From positions 267,019 to 331,018 of the forward strand of contig CAWBXV010000005.1 of NCBI GenBank assembly GCA_963792875.1: 64,000 bases of DNA, given 5' to 3'. Positions 36,172 to 44,058 of this stretch are shown one piece after another (position 1 is the stretch's first letter; each line of letters opens with the position of its first letter). The notes under the pieces were generated by a model. The model was not told the origin of the DNA. It ran no database searches and worked only from the letters and a program-made list of their open reading frames with translations. Both the position numbers and the translations under genes were made by a program. The DNA comes from JAHEGP01 sp963792875 (GTDB lineage: Bacteria > Pseudomonadota > Gammaproteobacteria > Pseudomonadales > JAHEGP01).

Positions 36172-37055
36172 TCTATCGCGTCCGCCACCATACCCGCTAC
36201 CGCTACCAGCAACCGGTGGTGCTGTGCTATAACACGGCGCACATGCTGCCTCGCAGTACGCCGCTGCAGACGTGTCTGAGCAGTCAGATCCAGGTGCATC
36301 CCCGGCCGGCTTACGGCCGCCGTCACGAGGATTACTTCGGCAATACGATCTATTACTTCTCCATCGAGCAGTCCCACGACGTGCTTGAGATCGAGGTCGT
36401 CAGCGACCTGCAGGCGCTCGATGCCGCGCGTGGCCTGAATCTCGACTTTGGTGTGACCTGCGAGCAGGCGCGACAATGCCTGCTCGCAGGCAGCGATCAC
36501 CAGACCCTGCTGGCAAGGGAGTTTCTCTGTGACACCGCCATGGTCCCCTGCCTCGACGCGCTGCGCGCCTACGCCGAGCCCTGCTTCGCGCCGCAGCGGC
36601 CGCTGCTGTCTGCGGTACGTGACCTGACGGAGAAGATCTTCGAGGAGTTTATCTTCGATCCGGAGTTCTCCTCGGTGGCGACGCCGTTGAGCGACGTGCT
36701 GGCGCATCGCCGCGGAGTGTGCCAGGACTTTGCCCATCTGGCGATCGGCTGCCTGCGGGCGCTGGGCTTTCCGGCGCGCTATATGAGCGGCTATATCGAG
36801 ACCCTGCCGCCGCCGGGACAGGTCAAGCTGGTCGGCGCGGATGCGTCGCACGCGTGGTTTGCGGTGTACTCCCCGGGCGAGGGCTGGTTTGAATTCGACC
36901 CCACCAACAACCAGCTGGCAGGACAGCAGCACATCACCTGTGCCTGGGGACGTGACTACGCGGATGTGCCGCCGCTCACGGGCGTCATCTTTGGTGGTGG
37001 CGGCGACCAGACGCTCACGGTCGAAGTCGACGTCATGCGCTTGGATCGCCTCTGA
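36168..37055 (+). CDS. Transglutaminase family protein
   Basis: A 295-aa protein with a bacterial transglutaminase N-terminal beta domain and a transglutaminase/protease-like core. The triad is Cys185 in RRGVCQDFAH, His228 in SHAWFAVY and Asp244 in FEFDPTNN. It may cleave or form an isopeptide or amide bond made by the ATP-grasp ligases encoded upstream, which is the usual context of this family. It begins with TTG at 36168, overlapping the preceding TGA (TTGA). No signal peptide is visible, so a cytosolic site is likely. Confidence 0.92.
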   Translation: MIYRVRHHTRYRYQQPVVLCYNTAHMLPRSTPLQTCLSSQIQVHPRPAYGRRHEDYFGNTIYYFSIEQSHDVLEIEVVSDLQALDAARGLNLDFGVTCEQARQCLLAGSDHQTLLAREFLCDTAMVPCLDALRAYAEPCFAPQRPLLSAVRDLTEKIFEEFIFDPEFSSVATPLSDVLAHRRGVCQDFAHLAIGCLRALGFPARYMSGYIETLPPPGQVKLVGADASHAWFAVYSPGEGWFEFDPTNNQLAGQQHITCAWGRDYADVPPLTGVIFGGGGDQTLTVEVDVMRLDRL

Positions 37056-37102
37056 TCCCGTGCGGGGGAGAGACCTGCCGAAGGCCTCGCCGAAAGCCCT
37101 CT

Positions 37103-37152
37103 TGCAAAGCCCCTCTGCAAAGCCCCTCTGCAAAGCCCCTTTGCAAAGCCCC
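37103..37152. repeat. Four copies of a 13-bp tandem repeat
   Basis: The unit TGCAAAGCCCCTC is repeated head to tail from 37103 to 37152 (last copy incomplete), preceded by two degenerate units that begin GAAGGCCTCGCC at about 37079. The array lies between the transglutaminase stop and the L,D-transpeptidase-like gene. It is too short in unit and has no spacer, so it is not a CRISPR array. Confidence 0.8.
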
Positions 37153-37243
37153 GCGGAGCGGCCTCATCGATGTGCGTAACGGCAGTCCGGATGGTAAGCT
37201 GGGCACCGTAGTCGTAAAGACGATGCGGCGCCAGGGTGATTCT

Positions 37244-38923
37244 GTGACACAGCTCAAGGGTTTGCTAGTTGCCTTTCTCTTTGCCTGCCTGATGGTGACC
37301 GCGCCGCTGGCGGCTGCCGCGCCGGTGCCGGCTGCCGTAAAGCAGCGGCTGGCCAGTGAGATTGAGAAAATGCGTCAGTCCGACGCGTTTCATGTGGGCA
37401 AGGAGTGGATCGCGGGCCGAGCCTTCATCGTCTACTACTACACGCATACCGATTTCAATCCGATCTGGGTCGATGAAGCCGGCGCATGGGTGGCGCTGGA
37501 AGACGCCCTGCAGGACCTGACCGCGCTCGGTCTCAATGCGTCCGATTATCACGCTGACGCGCTGAAGTCGCTCAATCTCCTCATCAAGACCACCGACCAT
37601 CCCTCGCCGCGATTACTGGCCGACTATGAAATACTGGCGACTGATGCGTTGTTTCTGCTGGCCAATGCGCGCATGCACGGCAAGGTCGAGGTCCAGGCCC
37701 TGCTCGCGAGAGGGTCGCTTGAACAGGAAGCGCTCGTCAAGGAGATGGGCGAGGGTTTGTTCAATGCGCTCGCCGGCGGCCGGTTATTGGAGCGCATCAG
37801 GCAGCTGGACCCCCCGGCCTATTTCTACCAGCGCTACCAGCAGGCGCTGGCCCAATATCGGGAGATTGCCGCCAACGGCGGCTGGCCACCCATCCCGGCT
37901 GGCACGTTGCTGCGTCGCGGCGACACGGGACGAGGTATCGTCGAACTGCGCCGGCGCCTGCAGCTCTCGGGAGATTTCGATGCCGAGCCGGAGGTCACCA
38001 GCCCGGTGTTTGACTACCACCTGGAGACGGCGGTCCGGAACTTTCAGGCGCGTCACGGCATGCAGGTCGACGGCGTCGTCGGCCGTGGCACGCTGGCGGC
38101 GATGAACGTGCCGCTGCAGCGCCGCATCGACCAGATCCGCGCCAATCTGGAGCGGGCGCGCTGGGTGGGTCGCGTGGCCCCAGCGGATGCGGTGCTGGCG
38201 GTCAACCTTACCGATGACACGCTGGACTGGGTCGAGGGAGATCGCACTGTCTGGCAGACGCGCATCCGCACCGGCCTGTCCTGCCGTCAGCTCACAGAGT
38301 TCCGCGCGGCCGTTGAGCAGGTCGAGTTCCATCCCGCCTGGGCAGTGTCGGCGCAGACGCTGCGCGACGAGGTCGTGCCGCGCGCCCGGCGGGACCCGCG
38401 CTTTCTGCAGGCGGAGGATTATGTGCTGCTGACCCGCAAAGGCGAGCCTGTCGGGCAGGCCAAGGCGGCATGGGCGCGCTTTGGCGCCGCCAACTGGCCC
38501 TATATCGTGGTGCAGGAACCCGGGCCGCGCAATCCCCTGGGGCGCGTCAGATTCGACCTGCCGAACCGTGAGGGCGTGACGCTGCATGACGGGCCCGGGC
38601 CGTTCAGCGCGGTGCTGGCCGGCACCGGGCTGGGCATTCCCTGCATTCGCGTCGAGGATCCCGAGCGCCTGGCCGAGCTGGTGCTCGCCGGCACGGCGGA
38701 TTTTGATGCGGACGGGATCGAGGAGGCGCTGCAGTCCGGCGCCACTCGCGCGGTCAAGCCGGCGAGAGCTGTCAGCGCCGTGCTCGCCTACTGGACTGTC
38801 CTGGTGGACGACGACGGCCGGGTGCACTTTCTGGCCGATCGGTCCGGCGCAGATGCGGCGATACTCGAGCAGCTGGACAGCCCCTACGGCCCGAGGGTCG
38901 CACCGCGGCGGGCGCAGCCCTGA
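37244..38923 (+). CDS. L,D-transpeptidase-like (YcbB/LdtD type) protein with altered active site
   Basis: A 559-aa exported protein: signal peptide (LVAFLFACLMVTAPLAAAA), a scaffold domain, a peptidoglycan-binding domain with LRRRLQLSGDF and FQARHGMQVDGVVGRGTLAAMN (about residues 225-290), and a YkuD catalytic domain. YcbB-type enzymes make 3-3 peptidoglycan cross-links. Family features such as FDLPNREGVTLHD with His448 are kept, but the SHGC signature reads GIPC (residues 464-467), so the conserved Ser, His and Gly are all lost while Cys467 stays. I chose the GTG start because AGGGTGA stands 4 nt upstream; an ATG 7 codons earlier is possible. Confidence 0.85.
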   Translation: MTQLKGLLVAFLFACLMVTAPLAAAAPVPAAVKQRLASEIEKMRQSDAFHVGKEWIAGRAFIVYYYTHTDFNPIWVDEAGAWVALEDALQDLTALGLNASDYHADALKSLNLLIKTTDHPSPRLLADYEILATDALFLLANARMHGKVEVQALLARGSLEQEALVKEMGEGLFNALAGGRLLERIRQLDPPAYFYQRYQQALAQYREIAANGGWPPIPAGTLLRRGDTGRGIVELRRRLQLSGDFDAEPEVTSPVFDYHLETAVRNFQARHGMQVDGVVGRGTLAAMNVPLQRRIDQIRANLERARWVGRVAPADAVLAVNLTDDTLDWVEGDRTVWQTRIRTGLSCRQLTEFRAAVEQVEFHPAWAVSAQTLRDEVVPRARRDPRFLQAEDYVLLTRKGEPVGQAKAAWARFGAANWPYIVVQEPGPRNPLGRVRFDLPNREGVTLHDGPGPFSAVLAGTGLGIPCIRVEDPERLAELVLAGTADFDADGIEEALQSGATRAVKPARAVSAVLAYWTVLVDDDGRVHFLADRSGADAAILEQLDSPYGPRVAPRRAQP

Positions 38924-39085
38924 GCACCGCTGTCTTGCGGTGGGTCCGGGCCATGGTGCCAGCGCGCCTGCCGGACAGCGGGCCGTCGACGCGCGGCAGG
39001 CGGCGGATGATAGAGCCGTGGCAGTCGTCGGCAGATTGACCGGGGTTATGAAGACACTGGATGATAACGAACAGGAAGGGCGCTC

Positions 39086-40092
39086 ATGGCAAGCACCACG
39101 ATTACGGTAATTCCCGGCGATGGCGTCGGACCTGAGATCACCGAGGCGACCCTCAGGGTGCTCTCGGCGATGCACTGCCCGCTCGCCTATGAGCATCATC
39201 TGGCGGGGGTGGCGGCGCTCGAGGTGGGGGAGCGGCTGGTGCCTCAGGCGACGCTGGACAGCATTGCGCGCAACCGCGTCGCCCTCAAGGGTCCCCTCAC
39301 CACGCCGGTGGGTGAGGGTTTCACCTCGATCAACGTGCAGCTGCGCAAGCACTTCGACCTGTACGCCAACGTGCGCCCTGCCATCACCCGTCCCGGTGTG
39401 CGGTCGCGCTACAACAACATCGACATACTGACGATTCGCGAAAATACCGAGGGCATGTACCACGGCGAGCGGCAGACCGTGTCGCCGGACGGCAGTCGCG
39501 CCGAGTCGGTGAGCGTCATTACGCGCGGTGGCGCGCAGCGCATACTGCGCTTCGCCTACGAGCTGGCCAAACAGCGCGGTCGTCAGAAGGTGACCGTGGT
39601 GCACAAGGCCAACATTCTCAAGGCCACCTCGGGATTGTTCCTGGAAGTGGCCCGCCTGACCGCGAAGGACTATCCGGACATTGAGACCGTCGAGATGATC
39701 GTCGACAATGCCTGCATGCAGCTGGTGATGAACCCGCAGCAGTTCGATGTGATCGTCACCACCAACCTGTTCGGCGACATCATTTCGGATTTGTGCGCGG
39801 GCCTGATCGGTGGGCTGGGCATGGCCCCGGGTGCCAACATCGGCGACAGCGTCGCCCTGTTCGAGGCCGTGCACGGTTCAGCGCCGGATATCGCCGGGAA
39901 GCGTATCGCCAATCCCTCGGCGCTGATGCTGGCCGCCGCGTTGATGCTCGATCATCTGCACATGAACGAGCCTGCCATGCGTCTGCGCCAGGCTATTCGC
40001 GCAACGATCGCCGATGGCGACCGGCTCACGCGGGATCTGGGGGAGAGGCCTCCACCGATGACTACACCGATGCGGTCATCGAGCGGCTCTAG
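39086..40092 (+). CDS. NAD-type isocitrate dehydrogenase (frameshifted near C-terminus)
   Basis: A decarboxylating dehydrogenase of the isocitrate/isopropylmalate family, in the short NAD-dependent group (about 335 aa). Marks are ITVIPGDGVGPEIT, the isocitrate loop and RENTEGMYHGE, the Mg site DIISDLCAGLIGG and the adenine-pocket HGSAPDIAGK. It makes 2-oxoglutarate in the TCA cycle. Reading straight on, the frame breaks after TRDLG at a run of five Gs (40039-40043) and continues in a non-conserved tail to 40186. One extra G restores EASTDDYTDAVIERL and a TAG at 40090, the normal ending. This is either a sequencing error or a real C-terminal mutation. Confidence 0.88.
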
Positions 40093-40302
40093 CGGGTCGC
40101 CCGGCTCCCGAAAGCAAGCGTTCGGCGCTAGGTGGGCGCATGTCGTGGCGGTGGCGGTGGCGGGGACGCGGCGAGCTGAGCGATAGCCGGCTCGACCCTG
40201 CGGTGGGCTGGGTGGCGGCATTGCGCGGTCGCCGCCGTATTCGATTGAATAAAGCGCTACCGGCGACGCGGTGTTGCCGGGGCGAGGGTGCAGGGGGAAT
40301 GC

Positions 40303-40668
40303 ATGCCGGGACGCAGTGGCAGCGTGATATTGCTGGGGTTGATGGGATTGCTGGGATGGGTGGCCGGCTGCGCGGTCGCGCCGTCGGGCGGCCCGGCCGC
40401 GAAGCCCGTGGTGCTGCAGTGGGATGCGGTCGGCCGCAGAGAAAACGGCGAACCGCTGCAGCTGTCGGAGCTGAGTCACTACCAGGTCGAGCAACGCGAG
40501 TGTGGCGGCACTGAGGTGCGGCTGACGGAAGTCGCCGCTGACGCCACCCGCCTGGAGATTCCCGCGGCGCAGTTGGGCGGCAGCTGTACGGAGTTTCGCG
40601 TGCGCGCGGTGGATGTGGGCGGCGTGGCCAGCACCTGGTCCACGCCGGTGAGGGCCATGCGCCAGTGA
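40303..40668 (+). CDS. Small lipoprotein with fibronectin type III-like domain
   Basis: A 121-aa exported lipoprotein. The leader ends in a lipobox WVAGC, and the rest forms one beta domain with FN3-like marks: LQWDAVGR with ELSHYQVEQRE, then FRVRAVDVGGVASTWSTPV. Two Cys residues in the domain may form a disulfide. Function is unknown; such domains bind proteins or sugars. The ATG at 40303 has AGGGGGA 4 nt upstream. It is followed 83 bp on by the lysozyme-inhibitor gene. Confidence 0.72.
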   Translation: MPGRSGSVILLGLMGLLGWVAGCAVAPSGGPAAKPVVLQWDAVGRRENGEPLQLSELSHYQVEQRECGGTEVRLTEVAADATRLEIPAAQLGGSCTEFRVRAVDVGGVASTWSTPVRAMRQ

Positions 40669-40751
40669 GGGGTGGCGGCGGGTCGCTGTGTGCTGTCGCT
40701 TTACGTGACGATAGGGCGCGGGCGCCGATGCCTGCGCGGGGAGAAAGAGCA

Positions 40752-41321
40752 ATGAAATGGTTAACATGGCTTGCGGCCGCTTCGCTGCAGGGTTGCGCGC
40801 TGGCTGCGCTGGCCGCATCGGGCGCATTCGACCAGACCCTGGCTGCCGGTGCGGTGAGCTTCCGCGTGCAGTCCGCCAACGACTCCTCGATCAATCGCCT
40901 GACCGTGACCCCCGCTGGTCTGCAGGTCGACAATCGGCCGGCTGTGGTGGAGGCCGATGGCTCCGTGACCGGGGCGGAAGTCGCCGATCTCGATAGCGAC
41001 GGCTTCCCGGAAGTGTACGTCTACGTCACGTCGGCGGGCAGCGGCTCTTACGGCTCCCTGGTGGCCTTTGCCGTGAACAAGGGCAAATCGATGTCCTCCA
41101 TCTATCTGCCCCCGCTGGATGAGGACCCGAAACTCGCCGAGGGCTATATGGGCCACGACGAGTTCGCCGTCGTGGAGAACACGCTGGTGCGCCGCTTTCC
41201 GCTGTATCGGGCGGGTGACAGCAACGCCGCGCCGTCGGGTAGGACGCGTCAGCTGCAGTATCGGCTTGCCGCAGGAGAAGCGGGCTGGGTGCTGCGCCTG
41301 GAGCGGGTGACAGAGTTCTGA
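40752..41321 (+). CDS. pliI: PliI-type periplasmic inhibitor of I-type lysozyme
   Basis: A 189-aa exported beta protein that I recognise as the PliI family, known from Aeromonas, which blocks invertebrate-type lysozyme. The key pieces are FDQTLAAGAVSFRV, the central VTGAEVADLDSDGFPEVYVY, and the loop SAGSGSYGSLVAFAVNKGKS, where the lysozyme-blocking Ser and Tyr reside, then EGYMGHDEFAVVENTLVRRFPLY. A signal peptide precedes it. The ATG at 40752 follows GAGAAAGAG. It would protect the cell wall against host or grazer lysozyme. Confidence 0.8.
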   Translation: MKWLTWLAAASLQGCALAALAASGAFDQTLAAGAVSFRVQSANDSSINRLTVTPAGLQVDNRPAVVEADGSVTGAEVADLDSDGFPEVYVYVTSAGSGSYGSLVAFAVNKGKSMSSIYLPPLDEDPKLAEGYMGHDEFAVVENTLVRRFPLYRAGDSNAAPSGRTRQLQYRLAAGEAGWVLRLERVTEF

Positions 41322-41371
41322 TCGGGCAGGGGCGGGCTGTCGCCGCCGCCGGGGCGCTCCGCGCCACAGGG

Positions 41372-41953
41372 TCAACCGGGGGGCGCAGCTAGCCACTGCC
41401 GGGCGGCTACCCAGGCCGCAAACACCAGGAAGAGTGCGCCGCCGATTCTGTGCAGGGTGTTGACCGACACCCTCTGCGTGAGCAGTCTGCCACCCATGGC
41501 TCCCAACGTGGAGGTCGCCAGCAGGGCGGTGGTGGCGCCCAGGTACACGCCCAGAGGCGGGGAGGCGGCGGCCAGCCCTGCGACCGCCAGCTGGGTCTTG
41601 TCGCCGAATTCCGCCACGAGGATCATGCCGAAGGTGGTGAGAAACACCGTGCGCCCGGCGTGCTCCCGGACGATGTCTGCCCCGTCATGGGCGCTCAGCA
41701 GCGCTTGCAGGCCGAAAGCGGCGAACAGCACGGCTACCACGGCTGCAGTGACCGGAGCGGGCACGGCGCTGGCGATGCCGGCGCCAACAGTCACCGCCAG
41801 CAGGTTCAGCAGCGCAAACGCGGCACCGGCGCCCGCCGCGACGGGCAGCGGTGAATGACGGGCAGCGAGCAGCACGCACACGAGCTGGCTCTTGTCCCCG
41901 AATTCGGCCAGAAACACCAGCGCAAAGCTGGACAGGGCAGTGGTCAGCAGCAC
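41372..41953 (-). CDS. UPF0016 (TMEM165/GDT1) family transporter
   Basis: A 193-aa inner-membrane protein with six membrane segments in two repeats, each with the family cation motif: EFGDKSQL in the first and EFGDKTQL in the second. Bacterial members such as MneA export Mn2+, and eukaryotic members exchange Ca2+/Mn2+ for protons. It starts at a GTG at 41953 with GGGAG 7 nt upstream. I see no Mn riboswitch upstream. Confidence 0.92.
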   Translation of the reverse strand: MLLTTALSSFALVFLAEFGDKSQLVCVLLAARHSPLPVAAGAGAAFALLNLLAVTVGAGIASAVPAPVTAAVVAVLFAAFGLQALLSAHDGADIVREHAGRTVFLTTFGMILVAEFGDKTQLAVAGLAAASPPLGVYLGATTALLATSTLGAMGGRLLTQRVSVNTLHRIGGALFLVFAAWVAARQWLAAPPG

Positions 41954-42017
41954 GTCGAGCTCCCGTGGATTCCGATGTGGTCGGCGCTAGCCTGGTTCGC
42001 GGGGGTGGTGGCCGGCT

Positions 42018-42776
42018 TCAGCTGAAGCGGCGCAGCAGCGCCAGCGGTGCGGCCCGCATTACCCGCTGCAGCAGCGCCCAGGGCCAGAAGGGCACGAAGG
42101 CATTGGCGCGCTCGCGCTCGATCGCCTTGACGATGGTCCTGCAGCCCGTCTCGACATCGACCATGAAGGGCGCATTCTTGACCCGCTCGTTGATTTCGGT
42201 GCGGATGAAGCCGGGGTGGATCGTACTCACCGCGATGGGCGTGGACATGACGTCGAGGCGGATGCCCTCCGCCAGCGAGCTCACCGCCGCCTTGCTGGCG
42301 GCATAGGTGGTGAGCGCCCGGCGCATGCCGCGCACTGCGCTGATTGACGAAATCACCACGAGGTGGCCGCTGTTCTGTGCCCTGAACAGCTCCATGGCAG
42401 CCTCGCACTGGGCCAGGGCGGCGACGAAATTGGTCATCGCGGTCTGGCGGTTCGCCCGGAAGTGGCCGGTGCCGATCGAGGCGCCGCGGCCGATGCCGGC
42501 ATTCACGATCACGCGGTCGAGACCGCCCAGTTCGCGGTGCAGCGCCTGAAAAACCTCGAACACCTGTTCGTGCTGATCGACATTGAGGGTCCTGATGGCG
42601 ACCCGGATGTCCGGATAGCGGCTCCGCAGCTCGCGCTGCAGCGTCTCGAGGCGCTCGCCGCGACGGGCGCAGAGGGCCAGATTGCGGCCTTTGGCGGCGA
42701 ACTGCCGCGCCATCTCGGCGCCCAGCCCCGAACTGGCGCCAGTGATCAGAATGTTGTGCCGGGTCATGCCTGCCAT
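42018..42776 (-). CDS. Short-chain dehydrogenase/reductase (SDR)
   Basis: A 252-aa classical SDR. The cofactor loop is TGASSGLG near the start with an Arg pair just after the second strand (CARRGE), which suggests NADP. The catalytic Ser is in VISSISAV and the YxxxK in YAASKAA. The substrate is unknown. It is followed by the UPF0016 gene on the same strand with a 64-bp gap. A start three codons later (MTRHN) is possible. Confidence 0.9.
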   Translation of the reverse strand: MAGMTRHNILITGASSGLGAEMARQFAAKGRNLALCARRGERLETLQRELRSRYPDIRVAIRTLNVDQHEQVFEVFQALHRELGGLDRVIVNAGIGRGASIGTGHFRANRQTAMTNFVAALAQCEAAMELFRAQNSGHLVVISSISAVRGMRRALTTYAASKAAVSSLAEGIRLDVMSTPIAVSTIHPGFIRTEINERVKNAPFMVDVETGCRTIVKAIERERANAFVPFWPWALLQRVMRAAPLALLRRFS

Positions 42777-42835
42777 GGTGCGGCCCTGTGGCGAATCTGG
42801 TGGAACCCGGTGCCGTGCGCGGCCACCGGGGACGG

Positions 42836-43654
42836 CTAACCTGCCTTGAGCGGGTAGACCGGCAACTGCGCGCTTCTGGCCTGTTCATAGAAGGGCATCA
42901 TCTGCGGCGCGAGCTCGGCCAGCGTGCGCTGGCGATTGTCCGGTGCGGGGTGCGTACTCAGGAACTGCGGCGGGCCGGCGCCGCCGACCTCGCCCATCTT
43001 CTGCCACAGCGTGGCGGCGGCCTTGGGGTCGTAGCCGGCCTTGGCGGCGAGCTCGATGCCGATGCGGTCGGCCTCGCTCTCCGAGGCGCGGCTGTTGGGC
43101 AGCTTGATCGCCAGCGTGGCCGCTGCGGCCGCGCCGGCCATGGTGGCGGCGGGGCGGTCGGAGAGCACGCCGGCCAGCATCACCCCCATGCTCGAGGCCA
43201 TGGCCACCGACATGCGCTCGGCGGTATGGTTGGCCAGCGCATGAGAGATCTCGTGGCCCATGACCTGCGCCAGTTCATCATCCGTGGCCTTGAGCTGATC
43301 GATCAGGCCGGTATAGATAGCCATGCGCCCGCCGGCCATGCACCAGGCGTTGACGGTGTCGGGGTCATCGATCACCTGGACGCTCCATTCCCATTGCTGG
43401 GTCTGGGGCCGCATCTTTATGGCCTGGGCGATCAAGCGGCCGGTAATGCGGTCGATGCGCTGGATGAGGGCCGGGTCGGTTGCCAGTTTGCCGTCATCCT
43501 TGAGCTGTTTCATCTGGCTCAGGTAGGCTTCGCGCGATGCGGCGATGGCCTGCTCCTCGGACACCAGCATGAGCTGCCGCCGACCGGTGGGGGTGGTGGC
43601 GCAGGCGACCAGCAGCAGGGCTGTGGTCAGTATCAGGACGGCTAGCCGTTTCAT
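42836..43654 (-). CDS. M48 family metalloprotease lipoprotein
   Basis: A 272-aa exported zinc protease of the M48C type (LoiP/YcaL-like). The leader ends in a lipobox LVAC (Cys18). The active site is HEISH (His134, Glu135, His138), and the third zinc ligand is the Glu in SESEADRIG. Such proteases degrade damaged envelope proteins, often with the help of outer-membrane BamA quality control. The ATG at 43654 is chosen because it begins the signal peptide; the 52 codons upstream run toward the tRNA gene and are not protein-like. Confidence 0.92.
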   Translation of the reverse strand: MKRLAVLILTTALLLVACATTPTGRRQLMLVSEEQAIAASREAYLSQMKQLKDDGKLATDPALIQRIDRITGRLIAQAIKMRPQTQQWEWSVQVIDDPDTVNAWCMAGGRMAIYTGLIDQLKATDDELAQVMGHEISHALANHTAERMSVAMASSMGVMLAGVLSDRPAATMAGAAAAATLAIKLPNSRASESEADRIGIELAAKAGYDPKAAATLWQKMGEVGGAGPPQFLSTHPAPDNRQRTLAELAPQMMPFYEQARSAQLPVYPLKAG

Positions 43655-43848
43655 TGTGCTCTCTACGAGTCGCGCTGGAGTGAAAAGGTGGCGCAGCATG
43701 TTGCGCGTCGGGCAAGTGTAGCGTTTGACCGTCGCGGTGGGAACAGGTTCAATCGCGGGGCGGTGCCAGGGGCGTTCGGAGCCGCCGTGCCACCATGGTC
43801 GGGATCGCATCGCAAGAGGCTAACGAAAGCAAGAGGGCAACGAGAGGA

Positions 43849-43935
43849 TGGTACCAGCGGGCGGACTCGAACCGCCACGGGTTTTACCCCAATGGATTTT
43901 GAATCCATCGTGTCTACCAATTTCACCACGCTGGC
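43849..43935 (-). tRNA. tRNA-Leu (anticodon CAA)
   Basis: On the minus strand the 87-nt sequence folds as a type II tRNA: acceptor stem GCCAGCG against CGCTGGT, D arm around GGTAGACAC, anticodon stem ATGGA/TCCAT with loop TTCAAAA (anticodon CAA at 43899-43901), a long variable arm closed by GGGT/ACCC, T arm GGCGGTTCGAGTCCGCC, and an encoded CCA at 43849-43851. The first acceptor pair is G-U, which is also seen in other leucine tRNAs. It decodes UUG. Confidence 0.96.
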
Positions 43936-44058
43936 ACGAGTGAAAGCCGGCGAATTATAGCAGGCGATGCCGGTCGCGCAAGCCCCGCGGCCTCCCGATC
44001 TGGCATTGCCGCGCCAATTGAGATACCCTTGCGCGCCCTGAGACAGCGGCACGGCGGC

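Noticed and set aside
37079..37152. Possible CRISPR array
   Set aside because: The units are 13 bp and directly abutting, with no spacers and no cas genes in the window.
40043..40186. Extended C-terminus of isocitrate dehydrogenase as a new domain
   Set aside because: The residues are Ser/Arg/Pro-rich with no pattern, and the canonical family ending is present in the alternative frame.
43849..43935. G-U first pair in the acceptor stem as a sign of a tRNA pseudogene
   Set aside because: Other functional leucine tRNAs have the same G1-U72 pair, and all arms and the CCA are intact.
43688..43960. A 90-codon open frame on the plus strand over the tRNA
   Set aside because: It reads antisense through the tRNA-Leu gene and has no domain.
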